Shown: positions 1 through 8,569, counted from the first letter of the stretch. The stretch: DNA of 64,000 nt from CAYREV01 sp964423345 (GCA_964423345.1 CAYREV010000014.1:1-64000), one strand, 5' to 3'. The notes: generated by a model not told the origin, from the letters alone. Numbers and translations are program-made.

Positions 1-15
1 CCTCGTTATTTTCCC

Positions 16-45
16 GCCCGTCCGGACCCCCGGACGGGCTTTTTT
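16..45 (+). terminator. Rho-independent terminator of an upstream gene
   Basis: A perfect 10-bp stem (16-25 pairing with 30-39, loop of four bases) is followed by six T on the plus strand (40-45). There is no T-run on the other side, so it serves a plus-strand gene that ends before the window rather than tgt. Confidence 0.85.
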
Positions 46-155
46 ATGGGATAAGAATTACACTGATGCAGCCTGCCTCCGCCACCTGTTAAGCTTCCTG
101 CCCCTTCTTTAGATTTGCCACTCTCTACTTGCCACCTACTACTTTCATACTGCTT

Positions 156-1283
156 TTAAACCTTTCTGTCTACCCGCTCGGCCATATCCCGCCACCAGCC
201 GGAAAAGGTCCCTGCACTGATATGCTCGCGCATCTGCTCCATCAGCCACAGATAAAAGGTGAGGTTGTGAAGGCTGGAGAGCTGTAGGCCCAGCAGCTCG
301 TCGTTCCTGAACAGGTGGTGTATATACGACATCTTGTATTTGCTGCACAGGTCGGATGGGAAATCGGGATCAAGGGGCTTGTGGTGCTTCTTCCATTTGG
401 CATTGCGTATGTTAACAATGCCGTTGCGGGTGAAGACCTGACCGTTGCGGGCATTACGGGTGGGCATCACACAGTCGAACATGTCAATGCCCAGCGCCAC
501 ACAGTTCAACAGGTTGGCAGGGGTACCCACTCCCATCAGATAGCGCGGCTTTGAGGCGGGAAGATGGTCGGTATTGAGGTCGGCCATCTCATACATCAAC
601 TCGGTAGGCTCCCCCACGCTGAGTCCGCCGATTGCCAACCCCTCGAACCCCTGTTCGGCCATAAAATGGGTCGATTCCCTGCGCAGATCCTCGTAGGTGC
701 CGCCCTGAACGATACCGAACTGAAACTGGCGGTGGCCATATTTCGATTGGGATTCCAGGAAAGCCCGCCTGCCCCGTTCCGCCCAGCGATGGGTCAGCTC
801 CATGGACTCTTTGGCATATTCGTAAGTGCAGGGATAGGGGGGGCACTCATCCAGAATCATCATAATATCGGATCCGAGGGAGCGCTGGATCTCCACCACG
901 TTTTCGGGGGTGAACAGGTGGCTGGAACCGTCAAGATGGCTTTTGAAATGGGCACCCTCTTCGGTAAGCTCCCGGTTGTCGGAGAGGGAGAAAATCTGGT
1001 AGCCCCCGGAATCGGTCAGGATGGGACGGTCCCACTCCATAAACCTGTGCAGCCCCCCGGCCTGTTCGACTATTTCGCAGCCGGGCCGGAGGTACAGGTG
1101 GTAGGCGTTGCCCAGGATGATCTGGGCGCGGGCCTTCTCCACCAAATCTTCCTGGCGGACGGCCTTGACCGTGGCCAGGGTGCCCACCGGCATGAAAATG
1201 GGGGTTTGCACGCTCCCGTTGTCGGTGACCAGCTCTCCCAGCCTCGCTTTAGATCCTTCGTCTTCCTTTTTTAAGGTGAACAC
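156..1283 (-). CDS. tgt: Queuine tRNA-ribosyltransferase (TGT)
   Basis: Exchanges guanine 34 of GUN-anticodon tRNAs (Asp, Asn, His, Tyr) for the queuosine precursor base in the cytoplasm. The 375-residue TIM-barrel protein is full length: LTDSGG with the general acid Asp91, GIVQGG at about 190-195, and DMFDCVMPTRNARNG with nucleophile Asp270. The start is GTG. Oddly, the C-terminal zinc site is broken: where the Escherichia coli enzyme has CxCxxC, here Phe308, Ser310 and Cys313 occupy the three Cys positions, while the downstream His339 remains. From memory, TGTs of Bacteroidota share such a loss. The gene is transcribed away from dpm1; queD at 7948 supplies the same pathway. Confidence 0.96.
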   Translation of the reverse strand: MFTLKKEDEGSKARLGELVTDNGSVQTPIFMPVGTLATVKAVRQEDLVEKARAQIILGNAYHLYLRPGCEIVEQAGGLHRFMEWDRPILTDSGGYQIFSLSDNRELTEEGAHFKSHLDGSSHLFTPENVVEIQRSLGSDIMMILDECPPYPCTYEYAKESMELTHRWAERGRRAFLESQSKYGHRQFQFGIVQGGTYEDLRRESTHFMAEQGFEGLAIGGLSVGEPTELMYEMADLNTDHLPASKPRYLMGVGTPANLLNCVALGIDMFDCVMPTRNARNGQVFTRNGIVNIRNAKWKKHHKPLDPDFPSDLCSKYKMSYIHHLFRNDELLGLQLSSLHNLTFYLWLMEQMREHISAGTFSGWWRDMAERVDRKV

Positions 1284-1361
1284 AATAAAATTACGCTATT
1301 TGAATATTACCGAATAGATAGTGATGAGAGTATAAAGAAAATTGGTTGTTAAATTAATGTT

Positions 1362-1369
1362 TATCTTTG
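1362..1369 (+). promoter_or_regulatory. Bacteroidota-type -7 element (TATCTTTG) upstream of the dpm1-like gene
   Basis: TATCTTTG matches the TAnnTTTG -7 consensus of Bacteroidota primary-sigma promoters. A TTGG at 1342-1345 lies about 17 bases upstream where the -33 element would be. Transcription would start near 1376, giving a leader of about 50 bases before the ATG at 1426. Confidence 0.5.
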
Positions 1370-1425
1370 TATCCTCATTTTTATGTTTTTGAACATATGT
1401 ACCAGCTAATTATAACCCTCAGTGG

Positions 1426-2154
1426 ATGCCTGGCGACACTTTAGTCATTGTTCCTACATATAACGAGGCTCACAATATTCCCAGGATTATTGATTCGGTA
1501 CTGGGTCTGGAAGAGCCGTGTGACCTGCTGGTGGTGGATGACAATTCCCCGGACGGTACCGGTGATATGGTAGAGCAAATCAGGGAGAAATACCCGGAAC
1601 GCCTGCACCTGATCCGCAGGGAGGGAAAACTGGGACTGGGTACCGCCTATGTGCAGGGCTTCAAGTTTGCCCTGGAGCGAGGTTACACCTACGTTTGTGA
1701 AATGGATGCCGATTTCTCCCACGACCCCGCCGATCTCCCTTCCCTGATAGGCAAAGTGAAGTCGGGAGAGGCCGATGTGGCCATCGGCTCACGATACGCC
1801 AACGGCATAAGTATCATAAACTGGCCGCTCTCCCGCCTGATCCTCTCTTACGGGGCTAACCTCTATGCCCGCTTTATCACCGGGCTGCCGGTAAAAGACA
1901 CCACGGCGGGATTCAAGTGCATCCACACTAAGGTACTGGAAAACATCTCCGTGGGAGGGATACGGTCCAACGGCTACGCTTTTCAGATTGAGCTGCATTT
2001 CAGGGCCTGGCAGGCCGGCTTCACCCTGAAGGAAGTATCGATCATTTTCCGCGAACGCGAAGAGGGGGTTTCAAAAATGTCTAAAGGCATAGTCTGGGAA
2101 GCGATATGGAGAGTATGGTCCCTAAAATTTCAGAGTCTGCTGGGGCAGTTATAA
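1426..2154 (+). CDS. Polyprenol monophosphomannose synthase (DPM1-like GT2 glycosyltransferase)
   Basis: Family-2 glycosyltransferase that would move a hexose, typically mannose, from a nucleotide sugar to a polyprenyl phosphate at the cytoplasmic membrane face. The 242-residue protein has the GT-A start IVPTYNE (8-14), the nucleotide-binding VVDDNSPDGT (36-45) and the metal-binding DADFSHDP (94-101). It lacks the C-terminal membrane helices of longer homologues and so resembles soluble DPM1 forms. A TAnnTTTG promoter sits 57 bases upstream; accA starts 67 bases after the stop. The donor and acceptor cannot be read from sequence; glucose-type (DPG synthase) specificity is an alternative. Confidence 0.88.
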   Translation: MPGDTLVIVPTYNEAHNIPRIIDSVLGLEEPCDLLVVDDNSPDGTGDMVEQIREKYPERLHLIRREGKLGLGTAYVQGFKFALERGYTYVCEMDADFSHDPADLPSLIGKVKSGEADVAIGSRYANGISIINWPLSRLILSYGANLYARFITGLPVKDTTAGFKCIHTKVLENISVGGIRSNGYAFQIELHFRAWQAGFTLKEVSIIFREREEGVSKMSKGIVWEAIWRVWSLKFQSLLGQL

Positions 2155-2221
2155 AGTTCTAAAAGTCTCCATGGAGTTTGTATATTTAACCCCAATTTTC
2201 TGAACCAGAACTAAATCATTT

Positions 2222-3205
2222 ATGCAATATTTAGAGTTTGAACAGCCCATTGCAGATTTGGAAAAGAAGATCAAAGAGCTAAGCGAACTTTCTATAGCCG
2301 ATGACGATGTGCTGACACCTGAAATTGACCGGTTGAAGAAAAGGGTGGAGGAGTTGCGTGAATCGATCTTCACCAATCTTACCCGGTGGCAAAGAGTGCA
2401 GCTGGCGCGCCATCCCGATCGCCCCTATACATTGGACTATATCTTCAAGATTACGGAGAACTTTGTAGAGCTTCATGGCGACCGTTATCACAGCGACGAC
2501 AAGGCTATTGTAGCGGGGCTTGCTACCATAGACGGGCAGTCGGTGATGATTATGGGTCACCAGAAAGGAAGGGATACCAAAAGCCGCCAATTCCGGAATT
2601 TCGGGATGGCCAATCCCGAGGGCTACCGAAAAGCATATCGGCTGATGAAACTGGCGGAAAAATTCAATATACCGGTTGTCACACTGCTCGATACCCCGGG
2701 GGCCTATCCCGGGCTGGAAGCCGAGGAGCGCGGGCAGGCAGAAGCCATTGCCAAGAACCTGAAGATGATGGCGACTCTGAAAGTGCCGCTGGTAACCATC
2801 GTTATTGGCGAGGGGGCCAGTGGAGGTGCCATCGGTATCGGAATGGGCAATGAGGTGTATATGATGGAGAACACCTGGTATTCGGTCATCTCGCCCGAGT
2901 CGTGCTCATCCATTCTCTGGAAAACGTGGGATTACAAGGAGCAGGCAGCGTCCGAGCTGAAGCTTACGCCCAAGGACCTGATGGATCTTAACGTTATCGA
3001 CGGCATCATAGAGGAACCCCTGGGCGGTGCCCACCGCGATCCCGAAAAGGCCGCGGCCGACGTTAAGAAGCAGATCCTCGAATCCCTGAAGCGGTTGAAG
3101 AAAATGAAACCGGACAAGCTGGTTGAAAAGCGCATTGCCAAGTATTCCGATATGGGTTCCTGGAAGAAAGCAAAGAAAAAGGCTTCCAAAACTTCGAAAA
3201 AATAA
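2222..3205 (+). CDS. accA: Acetyl-CoA carboxylase carboxyltransferase subunit alpha
   Basis: Alpha subunit of the carboxyltransferase that moves CO2 from biotin to acetyl-CoA, the first committed step of fatty acid synthesis; it pairs with AccD, which is not in the window. The 327 residues match the family length. Visible are the N-terminal helical hairpin starting MQYLEFEQPI, the MIMGHQKGRDTK segment, DTPGAYPG and the glycine-rich GEGASGGAIGIGMGN that forms the oxyanion/CoA site, then SPESCSSILWK. A lysine-rich tail follows. It heads a run of eight closely spaced genes to 7810. Confidence 0.97.
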   Translation: MQYLEFEQPIADLEKKIKELSELSIADDDVLTPEIDRLKKRVEELRESIFTNLTRWQRVQLARHPDRPYTLDYIFKITENFVELHGDRYHSDDKAIVAGLATIDGQSVMIMGHQKGRDTKSRQFRNFGMANPEGYRKAYRLMKLAEKFNIPVVTLLDTPGAYPGLEAEERGQAEAIAKNLKMMATLKVPLVTIVIGEGASGGAIGIGMGNEVYMMENTWYSVISPESCSSILWKTWDYKEQAASELKLTPKDLMDLNVIDGIIEEPLGGAHRDPEKAAADVKKQILESLKRLKKMKPDKLVEKRIAKYSDMGSWKKAKKKASKTSKK

Positions 3206-3208
3206 GGC

Positions 3209-3643
3209 GTGTTCCCCGACAAAGATCCTATCTATACCTACACTTACGAGCTGCGCAGCCGGTACGGCGAAACAGACAAGATGGGATATGTATATTACGG
3301 GAGGTACCTGGAATATTTTGAAGTGGCACGTACCGAAATGATCCGTTCGCTCGGCATGCCCTATACCGCCCTGGAAGAGCAGGGAGTGATGCTCCCGGTG
3401 GTACAAACCCATATTGAGTACAAGGCCCCGATCTATTACGACGAGCTGATGTATGTGAAGGTATATCTGTTCGATATTCCCACGGTGAAGCTGGAAACGT
3501 ACTACGATATCTTCACCCGCCGGCAGGAGAGCCCTCATGCCAGGGGCTGGGTCACCCTCTGCTTTATGGAAGAGCACGACCGCCGCCCCTGCCGGGCGCC
3601 TCAAAATTTTTTAGAGGGACTGAAATCAGCCATTGATGCCTGA
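3209..3643 (+). CDS. Acyl-CoA thioesterase, YbgC/FadM hot-dog family
   Basis: Hot-dog-fold (4HBT) thioesterase expected to hydrolyse acyl-CoA. The family signature RYGETDKMGYVYYGRYLEYF (residues 18-37) carries the catalytic Asp23 and is followed by ARTEM. The start is GTG three bases after the accA stop, so the two are almost certainly co-translated; the product is 144 residues, normal for the family. Its place after accA suggests a role in acyl-CoA quality control or lipid turnover, but acyl specificity cannot be inferred. Confidence 0.9.
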   Translation: MFPDKDPIYTYTYELRSRYGETDKMGYVYYGRYLEYFEVARTEMIRSLGMPYTALEEQGVMLPVVQTHIEYKAPIYYDELMYVKVYLFDIPTVKLETYYDIFTRRQESPHARGWVTLCFMEEHDRRPCRAPQNFLEGLKSAIDA

Positions 3644-3649
3644 CTGAAT

Positions 3650-4147
3650 ATGTCTATTTCTCCACAGCATAAAAAACTACATGCTACGGTTCTTCTAATG
3701 AGCCTGGCTGTGGTCGTTGCCGCCCTCGGCGGCGGTGTATGGGGACAGCAGGGGTCGTGGTTCGGCCATTGGCAACATATTGCCTTTGAAGGCCTTTGCC
3801 ACCAGGACCCGGTCCGTTCCTTCTGGATCAACGGAACGCCGATGGCGGTCTGCAGCCGGTGCTTTGGCATATATTCCGGATTTGCTGCAGCCTGGTTGAC
3901 GCTCCCCGTCGCCGGATCCGGGGTCAACCGGCTGGGCGCCCACGCCGGGAAGGTAGTGCTGGCAGCGGTGCTGGCTAATGCAGCCGATGTAGCCGCCAAC
4001 TTATTGGGCTTATGGGAAAATACGCTGTTGACCCGGTCGTATCTGGGCATTGCCGTGGGCTTGTCAGCCGTATTGTTTACAGGCAGGGAACTTATGCAAT
4101 CGAATAACTTTAAAAAGATCACTTATGGAACGAAACGAACAGCATAA
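3650..4147 (+). CDS. DUF2085 small membrane protein
   Basis: 165-residue protein with about four hydrophobic segments and the hallmark of the DUF2085 family: CHQ at 50-52 followed by CSRCFGIYSG (68-77), a cysteine pattern that may bind a metal. The function of the family is unknown. It begins six bases after the thioesterase stop and its end overlaps the next gene by 23 bases, so it belongs to the accA operon. Confidence 0.88.
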   Translation: MSISPQHKKLHATVLLMSLAVVVAALGGGVWGQQGSWFGHWQHIAFEGLCHQDPVRSFWINGTPMAVCSRCFGIYSGFAAAWLTLPVAGSGVNRLGAHAGKVVLAAVLANAADVAANLLGLWENTLLTRSYLGIAVGLSAVLFTGRELMQSNNFKKITYGTKRTA

Positions 4148-4688
4148 CACGCAAGCGGACCCCGGCTTCTGGCCTTCGGCAGGAGTAGCCGCCCTAGTCT
4201 TCGGGGTGTTGACTTTCCTGATGCAATTGATTTCGGGGTACATTCAGATCTCTTCCGAACCGTCGGGATCCATCTTTCAGCCGAGCATGTTCCTGGGGGT
4301 TATCGTATGCCTTGTGGGGGCTTTCGGGGGAATGTTTGCCATCTGGCATTATGTGAGGGAACACCGGCTGAACCTGACACTGGGCAAAGGGGCCCTTATC
4401 GGATTTATGACAGGGGCCATCATGGTTGTTCTGGGAGTGGTATTTAACGAGGTGTGGAATATGATGGATCCCGATTTCACCCAAAAGGTTCTCGACAGCA
4501 TGATAGCCAATTACGAGAGGATGGATATACCCGAAGAGACCAAGCAGCAGATGATAGATGCGGCGGCCCAACAGGCCGACCCCTCGATCGGACAGCAGCT
4601 TTTTTACGGAATACCCATATACGGAGTGCTGAACCTTATCACCGGCATGATCGGGGTCTCGGCTTTCGGGCGCAAGAAGAATACATAA
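4125..4688 (+). CDS. DUF4199-like membrane protein
   Basis: 187 residues starting at MERNEQHN; a longer open frame begins at 4050, but that extension lies inside the DUF2085 gene and looks non-native. Helices at about residues 20-40, 55-75 and 85-105, a charged helical stretch (FTQKVLDSMIANYERMDIPEETKQQM) and a final helix match the DUF4199 architecture common in Bacteroidota. No enzymatic motif is seen. The overlap with the preceding gene suggests translational coupling. Function unknown. Confidence 0.78.
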   Translation: MERNEQHNTQADPGFWPSAGVAALVFGVLTFLMQLISGYIQISSEPSGSIFQPSMFLGVIVCLVGAFGGMFAIWHYVREHRLNLTLGKGALIGFMTGAIMVVLGVVFNEVWNMMDPDFTQKVLDSMIANYERMDIPEETKQQMIDAAAQQADPSIGQQLFYGIPIYGVLNLITGMIGVSAFGRKKNT

Positions 4689-4724
4689 AGAGCAAAAGCC
4701 GAGGGCGAAACCCTGTAACATTCA

Positions 4725-5696
4725 ATGAACCAATTGATGGATAACAACTCCACTGCGAATATCAATACCGATAGCCGTTCATGGGCCGAAAGAAACGGCT
4801 TTTCCGACTGGTCGCTCTCTTTAATCTGGCTGTTTCTTTGTATCACGGTGTTCCAGGTGCTGGCGGGATTGCTGGCGGCCGCAGGCTACCTGCTTTTTAA
4901 TTCGGAAGTGCTGGCCGAGCTGCAGGGGACGGGTGACGGGCTGGTCGAGATGATCACCAAGGACCCGGACTTTCTCTTTGCCGGCAACTCCACCTGGCAA
5001 ATATTGTTTCTGGCTGTCGGAACCCTCCTCTTTGTAAAGGTGCAGACCGGCGGCCGTGACCGATGGAGTTTTCTGCGCCTGCGAAAAGGGCGCAATGTAG
5101 CGCAGGTTTCGGTATTGACGGTGGTGCTGGTGCTGACCGTACAGCCCCTTGTCTGGTTTCTGGGATGGGTCAACGCTTTTCTTCCGGTCCCCGAATTTTT
5201 TGAAAACCTCCAGCAGATGCAGATGGAGATGATAAAAAACCTGCTGGGCAATGAGGAGAACGTGCTGATCACACTGTTTCATGTGGCCCTCGTCCCGGCT
5301 ATCTGTGAAGAGGTTCTGTTCCGGGGGTATGTGATGCGCTCTTTTGAACGAAGCTGGGGCGTCATGGCCGCCATCTTCCTTTCGGGTTTTGTATTCGGGC
5401 TCTACCACATGCAGCTAACCAACCTGCTGCCGTTGACAGCGCTGGGTGTTCTTTTTGCCTATGTCACCTGGGTGTCGGAAAGCATACTTCCGGCGGTATT
5501 CGCACATCTTGTCAATAACGGGGGGAGTGTGCTCGTTGCCACCTATTATCCCGAAACGGCCTTTGCGGAGATGACGCCGGAAACTATGCCGCCTGTCTGG
5601 GCAGTGGCAGCCAGTCTGGTAATTTCAACTTATTTGATATATTACCTCTACCTGCGGTATAAAAAGCAACGCTTAACCGAAGATACCCATGTTTAG
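4725..5696 (+). CDS. CPBP-family intramembrane metalloprotease (CAAX-like)
   Basis: Polytopic membrane protein of 323 residues with the abortive-infection/CAAX protease signature: EEVLFRG at 195-201 (glutamate diad), YHMQ with His228, and AHLVNN with His261, the expected zinc/catalytic ligands. Such proteins cleave substrates within or close to the membrane; targets are usually unknown in bacteria. It overlaps the following DUF2007 gene by eight bases, so the two are translationally coupled. No toxin or peptide precursor sits nearby, which argues against a bacteriocin-immunity role here. Confidence 0.92.
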   Translation: MNQLMDNNSTANINTDSRSWAERNGFSDWSLSLIWLFLCITVFQVLAGLLAAAGYLLFNSEVLAELQGTGDGLVEMITKDPDFLFAGNSTWQILFLAVGTLLFVKVQTGGRDRWSFLRLRKGRNVAQVSVLTVVLVLTVQPLVWFLGWVNAFLPVPEFFENLQQMQMEMIKNLLGNEENVLITLFHVALVPAICEEVLFRGYVMRSFERSWGVMAAIFLSGFVFGLYHMQLTNLLPLTALGVLFAYVTWVSESILPAVFAHLVNNGGSVLVATYYPETAFAEMTPETMPPVWAVAASLVISTYLIYYLYLRYKKQRLTEDTHV

Positions 5697-5955
5697 CGGT
5701 CCGAAACCAAATAACATAGACAACTGGGTGTGCATCATGGAGCGCAGCACCGAATTGGAGGTGGAGATGGCCAAAAACTATCTTTCCAACCTGCAGATTC
5801 CTTCCAACATACTGTCCAAGCGCGACTCCGCCTACAGTCTCAATGTAGGGGAGATGGCGCTGGTTTACCTTTACGTTCCCCTGGAATATGAAGATGAAGC
5901 CCGCGAAGCCCTTGAAGAGTGGGAAGCATCTGAAGAATCTGATGAGGAAGAGTAG
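5689..5955 (+). CDS. DUF2007 domain protein
   Basis: 88-residue protein. Residues 12-75 fit the DUF2007 (putative signal-transducing) fold: an N-terminal strand, WVCIMERSTELEVEMAKNYL, then LQIPSNILSKRDSAYSLNVG, a valine-rich strand and a helix EDEAREALEEW. The C-terminus is strongly acidic. It overlaps the protease gene by eight bases and ends three bases before cdsA. The family may regulate membrane partners, but no function is established. Confidence 0.85.
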   Translation: MFSGPKPNNIDNWVCIMERSTELEVEMAKNYLSNLQIPSNILSKRDSAYSLNVGEMALVYLYVPLEYEDEAREALEEWEASEESDEEE

Positions 5956-5958
5956 CCG

Positions 5959-6780
5959 GTGAATGAACTAACCAAACGTATTCTTTTTGCCATACCGGCT
6001 GCAGCCCTGTTCCTGTATGTAACCTGGGTGGGAGGATGGTTCTTCACTTCCGTGGTTATTGCCATCACGCTGCTGATTCAATACGAAGTGTTCCATATCA
6101 GTTCCGAGGCGGGTTTCCGCCCCGATCCTTTTTTTCCCTACACTATCGCCCTGTGGGTAATGCTTATACCCCGGCTTGAATGGCCGTTTGAAATAGGCCT
6201 GCTCATTTTCCTTCTTTTTGTGAGCCTGCAGGTTTTCAGGCAGTCCGAAACCCATATGCAGGAATTTATATCCACCCTTTTCTGTGGACTTTACGCTCCA
6301 CTGGGACTGGTCACCATTCTGCTTATTCGCAATAGCGGTGGACATGAAAGCGGTTTTATGCTGACCGTGGGGCTGCTGCTTATGGTATGGGCGAATGACA
6401 TCTTTGCCTATTTCGGCGGGAAATACCTGGGCTCCCGCAAGCTGGCCCCCAAAGTGAGTCCTCAAAAAACCTGGGAAGGATTTATCTTCGGTATCGGCGG
6501 TTCTTTTGCGGGGCTTTTTCTGGCCATGTGGGCCGTTCCGCTATCTTTTCCCCTGACCCTGGTACAGGCTCTGCCACTGGCTCTGCTGGTCAGCCTCTTC
6601 GGCCCATTGGGCGACCTTGCCGAGAGTAAACTCAAACGGGCGGCAGGCGTAAAGGACGCTTCTCACATCCTCCCGGGGCACGGTGGATTCTTTGACCGTT
6701 TTGACGCCCTCATATTGGCGGCTCCCGCTTTCTACATCTATATCCGTCTCCTGGACATTGCCGGTTATGTTACGCTGTAA
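5959..6780 (+). CDS. cdsA: Phosphatidate cytidylyltransferase
   Basis: Makes CDP-diacylglycerol from phosphatidate and CTP, the branch point of phospholipid synthesis, in the cytoplasmic membrane. The 273-residue protein has seven or so hydrophobic segments, the central SPQKTWEGFIFG motif and the C-terminal CdsA signature beginning ESKLKRAAGVKD and ending HGGFFDRFDA, including the metal-binding aspartates. Start is GTG three bases after the DUF2007 stop; the next gene overlaps its end by 14 bases. Lies with accA in one lipid-centred operon. Confidence 0.96.
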   Translation: MNELTKRILFAIPAAALFLYVTWVGGWFFTSVVIAITLLIQYEVFHISSEAGFRPDPFFPYTIALWVMLIPRLEWPFEIGLLIFLLFVSLQVFRQSETHMQEFISTLFCGLYAPLGLVTILLIRNSGGHESGFMLTVGLLLMVWANDIFAYFGGKYLGSRKLAPKVSPQKTWEGFIFGIGGSFAGLFLAMWAVPLSFPLTLVQALPLALLVSLFGPLGDLAESKLKRAAGVKDASHILPGHGGFFDRFDALILAAPAFYIYIRLLDIAGYVTL

Positions 6781-7810
6781 GCTGCATTTCGAAACGGTAA
6801 AGCTGCGGCTCAGGCAGCCCTTTACCATTGCGCGCGGCACCAAGGAAACGGTAACCAATACCTTTGTCAAACTGAATTCAAATGACGGATTTACCGGCTA
6901 CGGGGAAGCCGCTCCCAACAGCCGTTACGGGGAGGATGCCCGGAGCGTCGAGGCCTATCTGGACGGGCTGCCGGAAGATTTTTTTGATGGCATTGAGGAG
7001 GAAAACGACTTGGTGGAACGCCTGGATGCCTATGAGGCAAGCGAATCCCCCGGCCCTGTGCGCGCAGCCCGGGCTGCAGTGGAGATGGCCTGGCTGGATA
7101 TCTACGCCAAAAGAGAGGGGCAGCCTTTGTGGAAACTCTGGGGGTATTCTTCAGCGACCGGCCCTGCCACCTCCTATACGATCGGGCTGGATGAGATAGG
7201 GGTGATGCAGCAAAAGGTGAGGGATGCGGAAGCATACCCGGTATTGAAGGTGAAGCTTGGCACCTCGCGCGACCGGGAGATCATCCGGGAGCTTCGAGAG
7301 GTCACCGATAAACCTATCCGGGTGGATGCCAATGAAGGATGGGGAAGTCCGCAGGAGGCTTTGGAAATGATTCGCTTCCTGTCTGATCATACCATTGAAC
7401 TGGTGGAGCAGCCCCTTCCGGCAAACCGGACGGAGGAGATGGCCGGGCTGAAAAAAGCATCACCGCTTCCGCTCTGCGCCGATGAAAGTTTTATGGGGGA
7501 GCAGTCCCTGGATGCCATGGCCGGGACGTTTGATATTGTTAATATCAAACTGATGAAGATCGGCAGTATGGTAAAGGCCCGGCAGGTCATGAAAAAAGCC
7601 AGGGGGCTGGGACTGCAGGTGATGATAGGATGCATGATTGAAAGCTCGGTAGCCAATACGGCCGGTGCGGTACTGGCACTCGAAGCCGATTATGCCGACC
7701 TGGACGGACACCTCCTTATTGCCGACGATCCCGCGCGCGGTCTCCGGCTTGATGCCGGCAAACGGATTGTGCTGGGCGACAAGCCGGGCCTGGGAGTAAC
7801 CATGGGGTGA
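6767..7810 (+). CDS. Dipeptide epimerase (L-Ala-D/L-Glu epimerase-like, enolase superfamily)
   Basis: Muconate-lactonizing subgroup of the enolase superfamily. Catalytic KxK at Lys161/Lys163, metal ligands Asp187 (VDANEGW), Glu214 (LVEQPL) and Asp239 (CADES), second catalytic lysine Lys261 (NIKLMK). The DLD at 311-313 in the eighth strand fits the DxD that binds the dipeptide amino group in L-Ala-D/L-Glu epimerases, so murein-peptide recycling is likely; other dipeptides are possible. I chose MLRCKLHF as start (347 residues): it overlaps cdsA by 14 bases, whereas the longer open frame from 6683 would run deep into cdsA. Confidence 0.9.
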   Translation: MLRCKLHFETVKLRLRQPFTIARGTKETVTNTFVKLNSNDGFTGYGEAAPNSRYGEDARSVEAYLDGLPEDFFDGIEEENDLVERLDAYEASESPGPVRAARAAVEMAWLDIYAKREGQPLWKLWGYSSATGPATSYTIGLDEIGVMQQKVRDAEAYPVLKVKLGTSRDREIIRELREVTDKPIRVDANEGWGSPQEALEMIRFLSDHTIELVEQPLPANRTEEMAGLKKASPLPLCADESFMGEQSLDAMAGTFDIVNIKLMKIGSMVKARQVMKKARGLGLQVMIGCMIESSVANTAGAVLALEADYADLDGHLLIADDPARGLRLDAGKRIVLGDKPGLGVTMG

Positions 7811-7839
7811 ATCTGCCTTCGCTTGTAATTTATTACGTC

Positions 7840-7903
7840 CTTGCCTGAAAATATGCTTATTTTAAGGCTTTCTTGCCTGAAAATATGCTTATTTTAAGCC
7901 TTT
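7840..7903. repeat. Tandem duplication of a 32-bp unit upstream of queD
   Basis: Unit 1 (7840-7871) and unit 2 (7872-7903) start CTTGCCTGAAAATATGCTTA and differ at a single base near the 3' end (AAGG versus AAGC). They lie between the epimerase stop and the queD start, 44 bases before the ATG. Confidence 0.9.
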
Positions 7904-7947
7904 GATTGTGAGAACCATCCGGAATCACTGGAATTACGAAAGACTCT

Positions 7948-8397
7948 ATGAAGACCCTGACCATCACCAAAAAACTTACCGACTATCCGTTTGCACACCG
8001 TCAGCCCCGGCACGACGGACATTGCGCCCTCATTCACGGGCACAACTGGGATTTTGAGTTTGTATTCACAGCCAGGGAGGTCGACGAATGCGGATTCGTC
8101 TACGATTTTGGCAAGCTCGGCTGGCTTAAAAAATGGCTGAATGAACAGTTCGACCATACGCTGGTACTGAACGACTACGACAAGATCCTGGAGGATGAGG
8201 AGATGGGCTGGCTGAAGAAGCATGCCCGGGTCAATGTGATTCCGGACTGTTCCTCCGAGGGACTTGCCAAATATATCTGGACCCATGTCAACAAGATACT
8301 TGAGGAGCGGGAAGGCGGCCGGGTACGCTGCGAATCGGTAACCGTACACGAAGACAAGAAAAACTCGGCCACTTATGGAAGCCGGGACAGGGGTTGA
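7948..8397 (+). CDS. queD: 6-carboxytetrahydropterin synthase family protein (QueD-like)
   Basis: Converts dihydroneopterin triphosphate to 6-carboxytetrahydropterin, second step of preQ0/queuosine synthesis. The 149-residue protein has the zinc ligands His17 (FAHRQ), His30 and His32 (HGHNW), the catalytic Cys26 in HCALIHGH, and a C-terminal TVHEDKKNSATY with the conserved Glu that anchors the pterin. The Cys is placed as in QueD and PTPS proteins; with tgt 7 kb away, queuosine is the most plausible pathway. No queC or queE is in the window. Confidence 0.9.
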   Translation: MKTLTITKKLTDYPFAHRQPRHDGHCALIHGHNWDFEFVFTAREVDECGFVYDFGKLGWLKKWLNEQFDHTLVLNDYDKILEDEEMGWLKKHARVNVIPDCSSEGLAKYIWTHVNKILEEREGGRVRCESVTVHEDKKNSATYGSRDRG

Positions 8398-8569
8398 AAC
8401 CTTCGGTTCCCGGGAAAGGCCACCCGTTTCACCGTACTGGAGCCGGAATGGGGATTGCCGGTATTTATGGCGTATTATCCGGCAAAGAGCGTTGGGAGCC
8501 AAAGTGCGGGCATGGGAGAAAAGAGGTTATGATTCAGCTGTCGGATTTATTAATAAAAATAAGATTGCC

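Noticed and set aside
4725..5696. CPBP protease as part of a bacteriocin or phage-defence system
   Set aside because: Neighbours are lipid and housekeeping genes, with no small peptide or defence gene.
7811..7947. preQ1 riboswitch ahead of queD
   Set aside because: The leader holds a tandem repeat but no preQ1 aptamer consensus that I can read.
8398..8569. Small gene between queD and the exonuclease
   Set aside because: Three open frames exist, but none has a start with a plausible product or a known motif.
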